Of a stretch of 64,000 nt of DNA, positions 16,897 to 24,260 are shown one piece after another (the stretch's first letter is position 1; each line of letters begins with the position of its first letter). Below the pieces are notes generated by a model. The model made no database searches. It saw nothing but the letters and a program-made list of their open reading frames with translations, and was not told the DNA's origin. A program made the translations under genes and the position numbers. Source of the stretch: Dehalococcoides mccartyi (GTDB taxonomy: Bacteria > Chloroflexota > Dehalococcoidia > UBA2979); contig CAMBFG010000008.1 of NCBI GenBank assembly GCA_945865925.1, positions 1 through 64,000 on the forward strand, in the 5' to 3' direction.

Positions 16897-16943
16897 CGCA
16901 CCAAACAACGAGGCCGCTCATCGAGCGGCCTTCGTGTGTGTCT
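16897..16943. repeat. hairpin-bearing direct repeat, right copy
   Basis: This second copy of the 45-base element differs from the left copy by one extra A in the CCAAA run, one T lost from the loop and one extra GT unit in the tail. Both copies lie in the same orientation, enclosing the DinB gene. Confidence 0.85.
16912..16930 (-). terminator. hairpin terminator after the lipoprotein gene
   Basis: The stem GGCCGCTC/GAGCGGCC with a 3-base loop lies just downstream of the minus-strand lipoprotein gene and upstream of the DinB start. It is the same stem as at 16365. Confidence 0.55.
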
Positions 16944-16957
16944 GCCACCAGTCGAGG

Positions 16958-17716
16958 TTAGATCGGCGCCTTGATCTCCCCGCCTGCATCGATATCGGAG
17001 ACCTGCACGTCCACCTTCAGGACTTCCTTCTGTTGCGCGTTCTTCCCCGTGATCAACACGCGAAGCAGCACGCCCTGCTGCTCCGCGAACCACACGTCCG
17101 CCTGCGTCTGCACGTCAGCGGCCGACTCCGGCACCGCGCTCTGCGTCCCGAACACCTCCTCGAAGGCCTTGCGGTCGAGCACGTAGTGCCGAGCGCCGAC
17201 ACCACTCGCGGTGTCCTTCGTGAAGGTGCGGCCCTCGAGGCGCTGCGTCAGTTGTGCGGAGGTGGGGCCCGTCGTCCCAGAGAACAGCCCCTGCGGACTG
17301 AAGTCCGATGTCGCGAGCAGCGCGGCGGCGCCGGCGACGCCCTTCCGCCATTGGCCCTGCGGTTCCTTGCTCCACTGCTCGTTGCCGATGCTGATCGTTT
17401 CGAGGTTCACCTTGAGGAACCCCAGGTCCGCGTCCAGGTTGGATTGCTGTCGGTCCGGGTTCACGCGTGTCCCGCTCGCCTTGATCCTGAACGTGCCGCC
17501 CTGCAGCAACGTCTGCGCCATCTGCGGGTCGAGTGCTTCCGACGACACGAGGATGTCCGAGGCGAACCGGTACGACTTCAGCGCGTCCAGCGACGTGACC
17601 TTGAACGCCGTGGGTGTCGCCGCCGCCTTCGGCGAGTCGCCCTTGCAACCCACCAGCGCAAGCGCGAGCAGCAGCACGCCCGCCAGGGCGATTCGAGGTG
17701 CGATGCGACGGGTCAT
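16958..17716 (-). CDS. LppX/LprAFG-type lipoprotein
   Basis: The 252-residue protein starts at ATG 17716 with GGAGG 4 bases ahead. It begins with a lipoprotein signal: basic MTRRIAPRI, a hydrophobic core LAGVLLLALALVG and the lipobox Cys. The mature part is a beta-rich domain with FRIKASGTRV, LDADLGFLKVNLETISIGNEQWSKEPQGQW and GVLLRVLITG, fitting the LppX/LprAFG fold that cups a lipid in a beta half-barrel. It is likely anchored outside the cytoplasmic membrane and may carry or sense lipid. It is divergent from the MBL hydrolase gene. Confidence 0.82.
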   Translation of the reverse strand: MTRRIAPRIALAGVLLLALALVGCKGDSPKAAATPTAFKVTSLDALKSYRFASDILVSSEALDPQMAQTLLQGGTFRIKASGTRVNPDRQQSNLDADLGFLKVNLETISIGNEQWSKEPQGQWRKGVAGAAALLATSDFSPQGLFSGTTGPTSAQLTQRLEGRTFTKDTASGVGARHYVLDRKAFEEVFGTQSAVPESAADVQTQADVWFAEQQGVLLRVLITGKNAQQKEVLKVDVQVSDIDAGGEIKAPI

Positions 17717-17823
17717 GGATCCTCCGCGCGCGGGTGGGCCGCGCACGTCCACCCTCGGCGATCGGACGCAGGTCGTCAATGCGTGTACTTGCCGCTCGTG
17801 CCCCGCACCCTGACGATCACGCG

Positions 17824-18570
17824 ATGCCGTCATTCCCCGAAGTCGCCCCCGGAGTCCACCCCATCCTCGACGGTGCGTGGTGGTTCTCCGGCATTCGAGG
17901 CGCGAACGTCTATCTCCTGCGCTTGCCCTCCGGCGCGCACGTCCTCATCGACACCGGCATGCCCGGATCGGACCGCGCGATCATCGAGCGCCTGACCGCC
18001 CTCGGTATTACGCATGTGGATGCGATCCTGCTCACGCACCGTCATCCCGACCACGCCGGCAGCGCCGCCCGACTGCGCGAGGCGTTGGGCACGCGCGTCA
18101 TCGTCGGTGCCGGCGACGTCCGCGACGGCTTCGTCCGAGGCGAGCGCCGCATGCCCTTCGCCCCCTCACCCGCCGACCTCGCCCTCCCCCTCGAGGAATG
18201 CGAGCCGCTCCCCGGCATCCTTGCGATCCCGCTCCCCGGCCACACCGCGGGCTCCACCGTCTACGTCGTCCCCTCGCTCGACCTCTGGTGCATCGGCGAC
18301 ATCGCCCTCCACTCCGGCGACCGCATGAGCCGCCCTCTCCCCCCGATGAACGAGGACACCCCCGCGCAGGAACGCGCCCTCCAGACCCTCGCCGCCCGCT
18401 GCGGCACCAACGGCGCACCCGGTCACGGCGACCCCGTCATCGGCGGCTTCGGCGACCTCGTCCGCGTGCTGGCAGGGAGGCCTCCCGCGCGGGGGCCGTG
18501 GTGGTTACGTGTGCTGCTGAACCCGCGCGCGATGGCGCGGTTTACCCGCCGTCAGGCCAGCAAGCGCTAA
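17824..18570 (+). CDS. metallo-beta-lactamase-fold hydrolase
   Basis: The 248-residue protein has the dinuclear metal motif HxHxDH at residues 72-77 (THRHPDHAG), a further ligand in LPGHTAGSTVYV and the metal-bridging Asp in WCIGDIAL. It belongs to the glyoxalase II-like branch of the superfamily and hydrolyses an unknown ester, thioester or lactone in the cytosol. A 107-base divergent promoter region separates it from the lipoprotein gene. Repeat copy B follows the stop. Confidence 0.9.
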   Translation: MPSFPEVAPGVHPILDGAWWFSGIRGANVYLLRLPSGAHVLIDTGMPGSDRAIIERLTALGITHVDAILLTHRHPDHAGSAARLREALGTRVIVGAGDVRDGFVRGERRMPFAPSPADLALPLEECEPLPGILAIPLPGHTAGSTVYVVPSLDLWCIGDIALHSGDRMSRPLPPMNEDTPAQERALQTLAARCGTNGAPGHGDPVIGGFGDLVRVLAGRPPARGPWWLRVLLNPRAMARFTRRQASKR

Positions 18571-18590
18571 CCCGCTCGCCTCCGAGTTCA

Positions 18591-18717
18591 GGCTCCCCCT
18601 TGCCCCTTGAGGGGCGAGGGGGCTGGGGGGAGTGGGGATCGATCTTCTTCTTCAACCCCCGCCCCCGAGGGGCGGGGGCAGAGGGTGGGGCCGCCCTCGC
18701 GCAGCGAGGCGGTACGG
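18591..18717. repeat. intergenic GC-rich palindromic repeat, copy B
   Basis: This is the best full-length copy. It has the left hairpin (GCCCCTTGAGGGGCGAGG), GGCTGGGGGGAGTGGGG, a short T/C-rich spacer, the middle hairpin (CCGCCCCCGAGGGGCGGGGG) and the right hairpin (CCTCGCGCAGCGAGG) ending GGTACGG. The left part matches copy A and the right part matches copy C almost base for base. It lies just after the MBL gene. Confidence 0.87.
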
Positions 18718-18804
18718 CTTCCACACCAACCATCGAGGCCTGGACAATCAACTCCGGAGCGCTCACTCCGCAGGATCGAGGTTCGCCACACAACTCCGGA
18801 TCCG

Positions 18805-18862
18805 ACCTCCCCTCGCCCTCTGATGGCGAGGGGCCGAGGGCGAGTGGCCGGGGGAGTGGGTG
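18805..18862. repeat. intergenic GC-rich palindromic repeat, copy D (left half, diverged)
   Basis: The sequence CCTCGCCCTCTGATGGCGAG, then GGGCGAGTGGCCGGGGGAGTGGG, resembles the left half of copies A and B with several changes. It sits between copy B and pyrE, 4 bases from the pyrE stop. Confidence 0.65.
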
Positions 18863-18866
18863 ACGA

Positions 18867-19553
18867 CTAATCGAACTCCGACCGCGGCTCACCCTCGCGG
18901 CGCAGATACGCCATCGCGCGGTCGAACTCGCCTTCGCGTAGCAACTTCGAAGAGTCGAGGTACGTCAGCACGACCGCCAGCGACAGGATCGTGTGCATCC
19001 GCACACCCGTCGCCTCCAGCCGTCGAGCCGCGCCCTGCTCACGGTCGAGCAGCACCACCGCGTCGGTCACCATCAGCCCCGCGTTCCGCAGCCCCTCTGC
19101 CGTCGTCACCAGCGAGCCACCACCCGCCGCGAGGTCGTCCACGATCAGCACGCGCTGGCCGGGCCGGTAGATCCCCTCGATCTGTGGTGTCGCCGCTTCC
19201 TCCGCGCTCTGCGGCGGACGGATGTACAGCAGCGGCTTCTCCATCTGCAACGCCAGCGCCGTCGCCACGTGCAGCCCGCCGATGGGCACCCCCGCGATCG
19301 CGTCGAACGGGTCGACGGTGCGCTGGCGCTTCAGCATCTCCAGTTCCAGTTCGTCCTGGATCAGCCGTGCCGTGCGCTTCAGCGCGTCCGGCCGCGAGAT
19401 CAGCAACTTCGCGTTCACGTACACCGGCGAGTTGCGCACCGTACGCCCGAGGCTGAAGTCCCCGAACTGGATCGCCCCGATCCGCCACAACGTATCGGCC
19501 AACCACAACCGCCCCTGCGGGTCCATCCGGCCCGACGGATCGCGTGAGGTCAT
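18867..19553 (-). CDS. pyrE: orotate phosphoribosyltransferase
   Basis: The 228-residue protein shows the phosphoribosyl-pyrophosphate signature RVLIVDDLAAGGGS near residues 133-146 and upstream PYRE-like elements (GDFSLGRTVRNSPVYVNAKLL, DAIAGVPIGGLHVATALAL). It makes orotidine monophosphate from orotate and PRPP in pyrimidine synthesis. ATG 19553 overlaps the stop of the D-2-hydroxyacid dehydrogenase gene by 4 bases. No other pyr gene is in the window, so pyrE is separated from the rest of the pathway. Confidence 0.88.
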   Translation of the reverse strand: MTSRDPSGRMDPQGRLWLADTLWRIGAIQFGDFSLGRTVRNSPVYVNAKLLISRPDALKRTARLIQDELELEMLKRQRTVDPFDAIAGVPIGGLHVATALALQMEKPLLYIRPPQSAEEAATPQIEGIYRPGQRVLIVDDLAAGGGSLVTTAEGLRNAGLMVTDAVVLLDREQGAARRLEATGVRMHTILSLAVVLTYLDSSKLLREGEFDRAMAYLRREGEPRSEFD

Positions 19554-20551
19554 GCGCGCCTCCGTGGCATCGCGAGCGCTTCCGGGTTCACCGCATTCGA
19601 GGGCGCGCGCCCCGCGAGGCCCGCCAGCACACCCTCGACCGCCAGCCGAGCCATCGCCGTGCGTGTCTCCAGCGTGGCACTGCCGAGGTGTGGCGCGACG
19701 ACGAGGTGCGGTGCGCTCAGCAGCGGATCATCCGCCGGCAGTGGCTCCGGCGTCATCACATCGAGGCCCGCGCCCGCGATCTGCCCGGAGCGCAGCGCTT
19801 CGGTTAGCGCCGGCTGGTCGACGACCCCGCCGCGCGTCGTGTTCACGAAGATCGCATCCGGACGCATGCGCGCGAAGAACGCGGCGTCGCACATCCGGGT
19901 GGTCTCGGGGGTCAGGGGGACGTGCATGCTGACATACTCGGCGCGCGCGAGCAGATCGTCGAGGGGCACGAAGGTCCCCGGGAAGTCCGGCACGGCTCGC
20001 CGCCCCGCGTACAGCACTGTCATCCGGAAGCCCGAGGCGCGTTCCGCCACCGCTCGCCCGATCCGCCCCGGCCCCACAATTCCGAGCGTCGCCCCGCTTA
20101 CCCGATGCCCCAGCATCCACGTCGGGTGCCACGGCCCCCACCCGCCGCCTCGGAGGGCCGCATCGCCCTCGGGCAACCGTCGCGCCGCGGCCAGCAGCAG
20201 CGCCCACGTCAGGTCCGCGGTGGCGTCCGTGAGCACACCGGGCGTGTTCGTCACCAGCACGCCGCGCTCCGTGCAGGCGGGGACATCGATGTTGTCGTAC
20301 CCCACCGCCATGTTCGCGACCACGCGCACGCGAGGTGCGGCGTCGAGCAGCGTGCTGTCGATGCGTTCCGTGAGGACGGTCAGGAGCCCGTCGCAGCCCT
20401 CCGCGCGCGTGCGCAGCGCCTCAGCCGAGGGCGGCGTCTGCGCCTCCCAGATGCTGAGGTCCACGGCCTCCTGCAGCGTCGCCAGGGGCGACCCCGGGGC
20501 CGCCCCGCCAGGCAACACGCGCGAGACAAAGACCCGAGGCCGTTCGGTCAT
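19550..20551 (-). CDS. D-2-hydroxyacid dehydrogenase (glyoxylate/hydroxypyruvate reductase-like)
   Basis: The 333-residue protein has the NAD-binding GPGRIGRAVAERASGF and the catalytic triad of the family: Arg in NTTRGGVVD, Glu in MTPEPLPADDP and His in APHLGSATLET. It should reduce small 2-oxoacids such as glyoxylate or hydroxypyruvate. The ATG at 20551 overlaps the DUF429-like gene by 4 bases. It is the middle gene of a three-gene overlapping operon ending with pyrE. Confidence 0.92.
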   Translation of the reverse strand: MTERPRVFVSRVLPGGAAPGSPLATLQEAVDLSIWEAQTPPSAEALRTRAEGCDGLLTVLTERIDSTLLDAAPRVRVVANMAVGYDNIDVPACTERGVLVTNTPGVLTDATADLTWALLLAAARRLPEGDAALRGGGWGPWHPTWMLGHRVSGATLGIVGPGRIGRAVAERASGFRMTVLYAGRRAVPDFPGTFVPLDDLLARAEYVSMHVPLTPETTRMCDAAFFARMRPDAIFVNTTRGGVVDQPALTEALRSGQIAGAGLDVMTPEPLPADDPLLSAPHLVVAPHLGSATLETRTAMARLAVEGVLAGLAGRAPSNAVNPEALAMPRRRA

Positions 20552-21276
20552 CCCCGGATTGTACGGGCGGCCACTCGACCGCTGCCCGGTGAGATACCGC
20601 CCACCACCGGATTCGCCCACACCCGTGACCGCCGAGGCAGCACGAGCGGCACCGGCACCCCGGAGCCCATCACCTCCGTGCGCCGCGCGAGGAACAGCAC
20701 CCCCGTCAGCGCGCACGTCACCGCGTCCAGCTCGTCGTGCGTGATCCGCCGTCGTGGGATCCCTCGGACGCCCGCGCGGAAGAGCCCCAGCCGTAGCCCC
20801 TCGATGCTGGCGCCCTTTCGAGGGATCCCCAGCACATCCTGCGTCATCCCGGGGTAGACCTCGATCACCGTGCGGCCTGCCGCCTGCAGCGTCTCCCGCA
20901 GCGCGATGCCTCGCAGCGTGAGGTTCACCATCGAGGGCAGCAGCGTTGGGAACGGCCGGTACCCCGCGCGCGCCGCGAGGCGGTCCACCTCGCGCATGAT
21001 CCCCGCGCTTGAGCACTCGCACGCCCGGTCGGCGCAGTGGCGCCCCTCCGGCAGCGCGAGTGGCGCGTCGATCGCCACGACCGCTGGGTCGTGTGCCTCG
21101 ACGGCCTCGAGGATCGCCTCGTCCGTGCGCACTACGCGCAGCTCGATCAACCGCCCGTCGCGTCCCATCACCGCGAGGCCCGTGGGGTACCTCGGCCCGC
21201 TCCGCAGGTCGATCCCCACCACCGTCCGTGGCCGGCGAGAGGGGCGCGAGCGGGTGGGCGGCTCTACACTCGACAT
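20548..21276 (-). CDS. DUF429-like predicted nuclease (RNase H fold)
   Basis: The protein has 242 residues from ATG 21276. The pattern VVGIDLRSGPRYPTGLAV, AVVAIDAPLALPEG, VIEVYPG and ITHDELDAVTCALTGVLFL matches DUF429, whose acidic residues (D in GID, D in IDAP, D in HDELDA) line up with RNase H-like nucleases. An insert with CADRACECSS may bind metal. Biochemical function is unproven. It starts the operon with the dehydrogenase and pyrE and is divergent from the rhodanese gene. Confidence 0.82.
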   Translation of the reverse strand: MSSVEPPTRSRPSRRPRTVVGIDLRSGPRYPTGLAVMGRDGRLIELRVVRTDEAILEAVEAHDPAVVAIDAPLALPEGRHCADRACECSSAGIMREVDRLAARAGYRPFPTLLPSMVNLTLRGIALRETLQAAGRTVIEVYPGMTQDVLGIPRKGASIEGLRLGLFRAGVRGIPRRRITHDELDAVTCALTGVLFLARRTEVMGSGVPVPLVLPRRSRVWANPVVGGISPGSGRVAARTIRG

Positions 21277-21387
21277 GCGCCCGTCCTCGATCCGATGGTT
21301 AATGCCGAAGGTTGATGGACGTGTGCGTGAGGCCGCGCCTCGAGTGGGCGCCAGCATATCGAGCACCGTACTGGCCGGAGGATGGCA

Positions 21388-21729
21388 ATGGCTGAGAAGC
21401 GCCCGGGCGAACCGTTCACACGGATCGACGTCAGCGAGGCGAAGGAGATGATCGACGCCGGCGGCGTCCAGGTCATCGACAGCCGCGAGCCCCACGAGCA
21501 CGAGGACGGCCACGTCCCCGGCTCGCTCCAGATCCAGCACATGGCCACGCTCGTCCACGCCGACAAACTGGCGAAGGATCGCCCCATCCTCTTCATCTGC
21601 AAGTCCGGCGCGCGCTCGGCCGTCGCCGCGGAGTTCGCGGCGGCCCTCGGCCTCACCGACATCTACAACGTCGAAGGTGGCCACGAGGCCTGGGAGAAGG
21701 CCGGCTTCCCGATGGACACGGGCCGCTAG
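21388..21729 (+). CDS. rhodanese-like sulfurtransferase domain protein
   Basis: The 113-residue single-domain protein has VIDSREPHEHEDGHVPGSLQI and the active-site loop CKSGARS with its persulfide-forming Cys. I chose ATG 21388 because GGAGG lies 6 bases before it; the track start 21382 directly abuts that GGAGG. It moves sulfane sulfur or acts in redox signalling. It is convergent with the kinase-like regulator, and both genes end on the shared palindrome CTAG (21726-21729). Confidence 0.92.
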   Translation: MAEKRPGEPFTRIDVSEAKEMIDAGGVQVIDSREPHEHEDGHVPGSLQIQHMATLVHADKLAKDRPILFICKSGARSAVAAEFAAALGLTDIYNVEGGHEAWEKAGFPMDTGR

Positions 21730-23321
21730 ACGCTGTTTCGCAGCACCTCGCGCACTGCCGTCATCAGCGCGTCCGCATCGAACGGCTTCTGCAGGTAGCG
21801 TGCCGTTACGCCCGCGGGCAGCGTCGGACGTGCGGCTTCCATGTCGTTCGTGACAAAGACGATCTTGTCCCACAGTTCGCGAGTGTGCGCCTGCACCCAC
21901 GCAGCGAATGTACTCGCGTCGATCCCCCGCATCGCCTGCTCCGCGATCACGAGGTCGGTGCCGCCGCCGATCAGATCCTCCACACCCTGCGCGCCGTCCG
22001 CTGCCGTCGTCACCTCGAACCCCGCCTTGACGAGGATCTCTGAAGTCAGCACCCGGATCGCCGGGTCACTATCGATCACCAGCACCCGGCCGAGATACTC
22101 CGACGGCACCGCCGAGCGGTCCACCGGCTCGTGCGCCTCCGGTGTGGGCGCCATCGTCCGAGGCGCTTGCCCCGCCACCAGTGGCAACTGCACGCCCGCA
22201 GGCGGCAGCGGTATCTCTGGCTCCTGACGCGCGAACTGCAACAGGTTGCGCATGATCCGCGCCGCGCGCTGCGACTCTTCCTCGATCGTGTGCAACGCCA
22301 GCTCGCGGTCGACGCCTTCGAGGGTGTCGAGGATCTGCGCGTACCCGAGGATCGAGGTGAGCGGGTTGTTCAACTCGTGCGCCACACCCGCCACGAGGTC
22401 GCCCAACGCGTCGAATCGTGCGGCGGAGACACCCTCCGGATCGGCGGCTCCGGCGACGGCCGCTGCGGGCGTGATCGGCTCGCGCAGCCGAGGCCCAAGG
22501 CCCCGCAGCGTCCGCTCCGCTAGCCAGCCGTCCGCGCCGGAGAACCCTCGCGCCGCGCGGCGGTAGAGGATCGCGGTGCCTGCGATGTCCGCACCGGCGA
22601 ACAGCGGGATGTGTAACCGCGAACGCAGCCCGAAGGCAGGTAGCCGTCCGAGCGGCGTGAGCGCGATCGCGCCTGAGGCCAACGGCAGCAGGTCGCCATC
22701 CAGCGTCGGCTCGCCACGCTCCCGCACGCCGACCTCGGCCTCGTCGAGCCGCGACCACGCGTCCCCGGACGCCACCCCGGCCATCGCCGTCGGATACGTC
22801 GCGACGACGAGGGCTCCCCCGCCGACGAAGCGGAGCACGCAGGCGAAGTCGAACGACATTGCCGCGTCGAGCGCCTGGAGCACACCCCGGGTAGCGACCC
22901 GTGTCCCCTCGGTGTCATCAAGCACATCGGCGGCGGCCAGCGGCGCGTCGCTCGGGACCGGCGTCACGCTCGATGCGATCTCGGGCAGGGTGCCGCCCGA
23001 GGGGACAGCGAGGCGGATCGCCCAGCCCTCGCCGCTCACCAGTCCCACCATCTCCACCACCAGTGCGACAGAGACCTCGCCAACCTCGAAGCGCAGCGCG
23101 CCGGTCCACGTCAGTCCCGGCCCTGGCCACGGTTCCGGCCAGCGAGCGCGGTCACCACGCGCCACCAGCGAGCGCACTTCGCGCCCGAGCACCGTCCCCG
23201 TCTCCGACAGCCCGAGGAGCGCACACGCGGCAGCGTCGGCGCGGCGGATGGTCCCGCCGGCGTCGACCAGCAGCCACCCCGGGGGTGGTGCGTCCACGGT
23301 GCGTGCCCCAGCGTCAGGCAC
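21726..23321 (-). CDS. PAS-GAF-HisKA-receiver protein lacking an ATPase domain
   Basis: The 531-residue protein starts at GTG 23321 (AGGGG 6 bases before; the track start TTG 23354 is possible). It has an N-terminal PAS-like domain (WLLVDAGGTIRRADAAACALLG), a GAF-like middle (about 130-290), then an H-box dimerisation domain LVAGVAHELNNPLTSILGYAQIL. The HATPase_c domain that should follow is missing: after FARQEPEIPLPP a short linker leads straight to a receiver domain. In the receiver the phospho-acceptor Asp is Glu (DLVIAEQAMRGID), while the switch Thr and Lys (LQKPFD) remain. It cannot autophosphorylate alone. I infer a sensor scaffold or partner kinase substrate. Confidence 0.85.
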   Translation of the reverse strand: MPDAGARTVDAPPPGWLLVDAGGTIRRADAAACALLGLSETGTVLGREVRSLVARGDRARWPEPWPGPGLTWTGALRFEVGEVSVALVVEMVGLVSGEGWAIRLAVPSGGTLPEIASSVTPVPSDAPLAAADVLDDTEGTRVATRGVLQALDAAMSFDFACVLRFVGGGALVVATYPTAMAGVASGDAWSRLDEAEVGVRERGEPTLDGDLLPLASGAIALTPLGRLPAFGLRSRLHIPLFAGADIAGTAILYRRAARGFSGADGWLAERTLRGLGPRLREPITPAAAVAGAADPEGVSAARFDALGDLVAGVAHELNNPLTSILGYAQILDTLEGVDRELALHTIEEESQRAARIMRNLLQFARQEPEIPLPPAGVQLPLVAGQAPRTMAPTPEAHEPVDRSAVPSEYLGRVLVIDSDPAIRVLTSEILVKAGFEVTTAADGAQGVEDLIGGGTDLVIAEQAMRGIDASTFAAWVQAHTRELWDKIVFVTNDMEAARPTLPAGVTARYLQKPFDADALMTAVREVLRNSV

Positions 23322-23415
23322 GAGTACCCCTTTCGAGGGCAGAGCGATCCTCAATCAATGGTCGGCCGAAGGCGGAGCCCCATGCTCCGGGGAAACCCTT
23401 GCATTCGCCAGAGGG

Positions 23416-23439
23416 TTGTCCACAGTTCTGTGTGGATAA
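23416..23439. promoter_or_regulatory. inverted pair of DnaA-box-like 9-mers
   Basis: TTGTCCACA (23416-23424) and TGTGGATAA (23431-23439) face each other across 6 bases. The second is a perfect reverse complement of the TTATCCACA DnaA box; the first differs at one base and equals the variant common in high-GC bacteria. The site lies between the Lon-domain gene and the start of the kinase-like gene, upstream of the latter. It could be a DnaA regulatory or titration site. No dnaA, dnaN or AT-rich unwinding region is near, so I do not call an origin. Confidence 0.55.
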
Positions 23440-23459
23440 CGGTGAACCGCTTCGACGCG

Positions 23460-24119
23460 CTAGTTCCGCCGGTCGACGCCTCCAAAGCGCTCGGACACCG
23501 CCCGCTGCGCCTGTTGGTGCGCCCCGCGGATCAGCGGCTCCAGCACCGCGTCCGCCCGCTCCAGCCGCCGCCGCACGTCCAGCGTGTCGAGGAGCGGTTG
23601 GAGCAGTCGAGGTGGCAGCACATCAGCCGCTGCCGTCCCGATCGCGTCTGCCAGCGCTCCAGGCGCCTCTGGGACGCGCACGTTGCGGCGGTACACCCCG
23701 TCCACCAACTGCCGGAAGCGCTGCACCTGCTGGAACGCCGTCGTCACCTGTTCCAGCAATGCCTCCGGCACGTCCGTCACCTCGTCCACCGGGTACTCGA
23801 CCTCCGCCGTGAGGAACGCGCGGTCGCGGTTCAGGCTCAGGATGCGGAAGCGCCGCTCGCCGATCGTCTGCACCATCACCCGCCCACCACCCACGGGCGA
23901 CGCGGACCGGATGCGAGCCGTCGTGCCGATGTCGTGCGGGACCGCCTCGGCATCGCCGACCTCGGAACCCGAGCGGATCAGCACGACCCCGAACGGCTCG
24001 TCCGCCTCCATGCACTCCGCGAGCAGTTGGTGGTATCGCGGCTCGAAGATCTGGATCGGGAGGGCCATGCCGGGGAACAGGACGGTCCGCAGCGGGAACA
24101 GCCGCAATGGACTCACCAT
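23460..24119 (-). CDS. Lon substrate-binding-domain protein
   Basis: The 219-residue protein is the N-terminal LON domain alone: LRLFPLRTVLFPGMALPIQIFEPRYHQLLAECM at residues 5-37, then GTTARIRSASPVGGGRVMVQTIGERRFRIL, and a C-terminal helical part. There is no AAA+ or protease domain. Stand-alone LON-domain proteins are common and may bind unfolded or regulated proteins; the role is unknown. It is a single minus-strand gene. Confidence 0.9.
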   Translation of the reverse strand: MVSPLRLFPLRTVLFPGMALPIQIFEPRYHQLLAECMEADEPFGVVLIRSGSEVGDAEAVPHDIGTTARIRSASPVGGGRVMVQTIGERRFRILSLNRDRAFLTAEVEYPVDEVTDVPEALLEQVTTAFQQVQRFRQLVDGVYRRNVRVPEAPGALADAIGTAAADVLPPRLLQPLLDTLDVRRRLERADAVLEPLIRGAHQQAQRAVSERFGGVDRRN

Positions 24120-24260
24120 GACCAGACACCAGCCGTGGTGGCATCGTCCGCCGCGGCACAGCGGACCGAGGGCTCAGCAGAAGCGTCGCGCATGACGTAA
24201 TGCTACTCCGAGGCGCTGCGTGGCCGCGCTCTGTCGTCGGAATGGCCAGGCGCGAGCCGC

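Noticed and set aside
23416-23439. Chromosomal replication origin
   Set aside because: Only two DnaA-like boxes, no AT-rich region and no dnaA, dnaN, gyrB or rpmH nearby.
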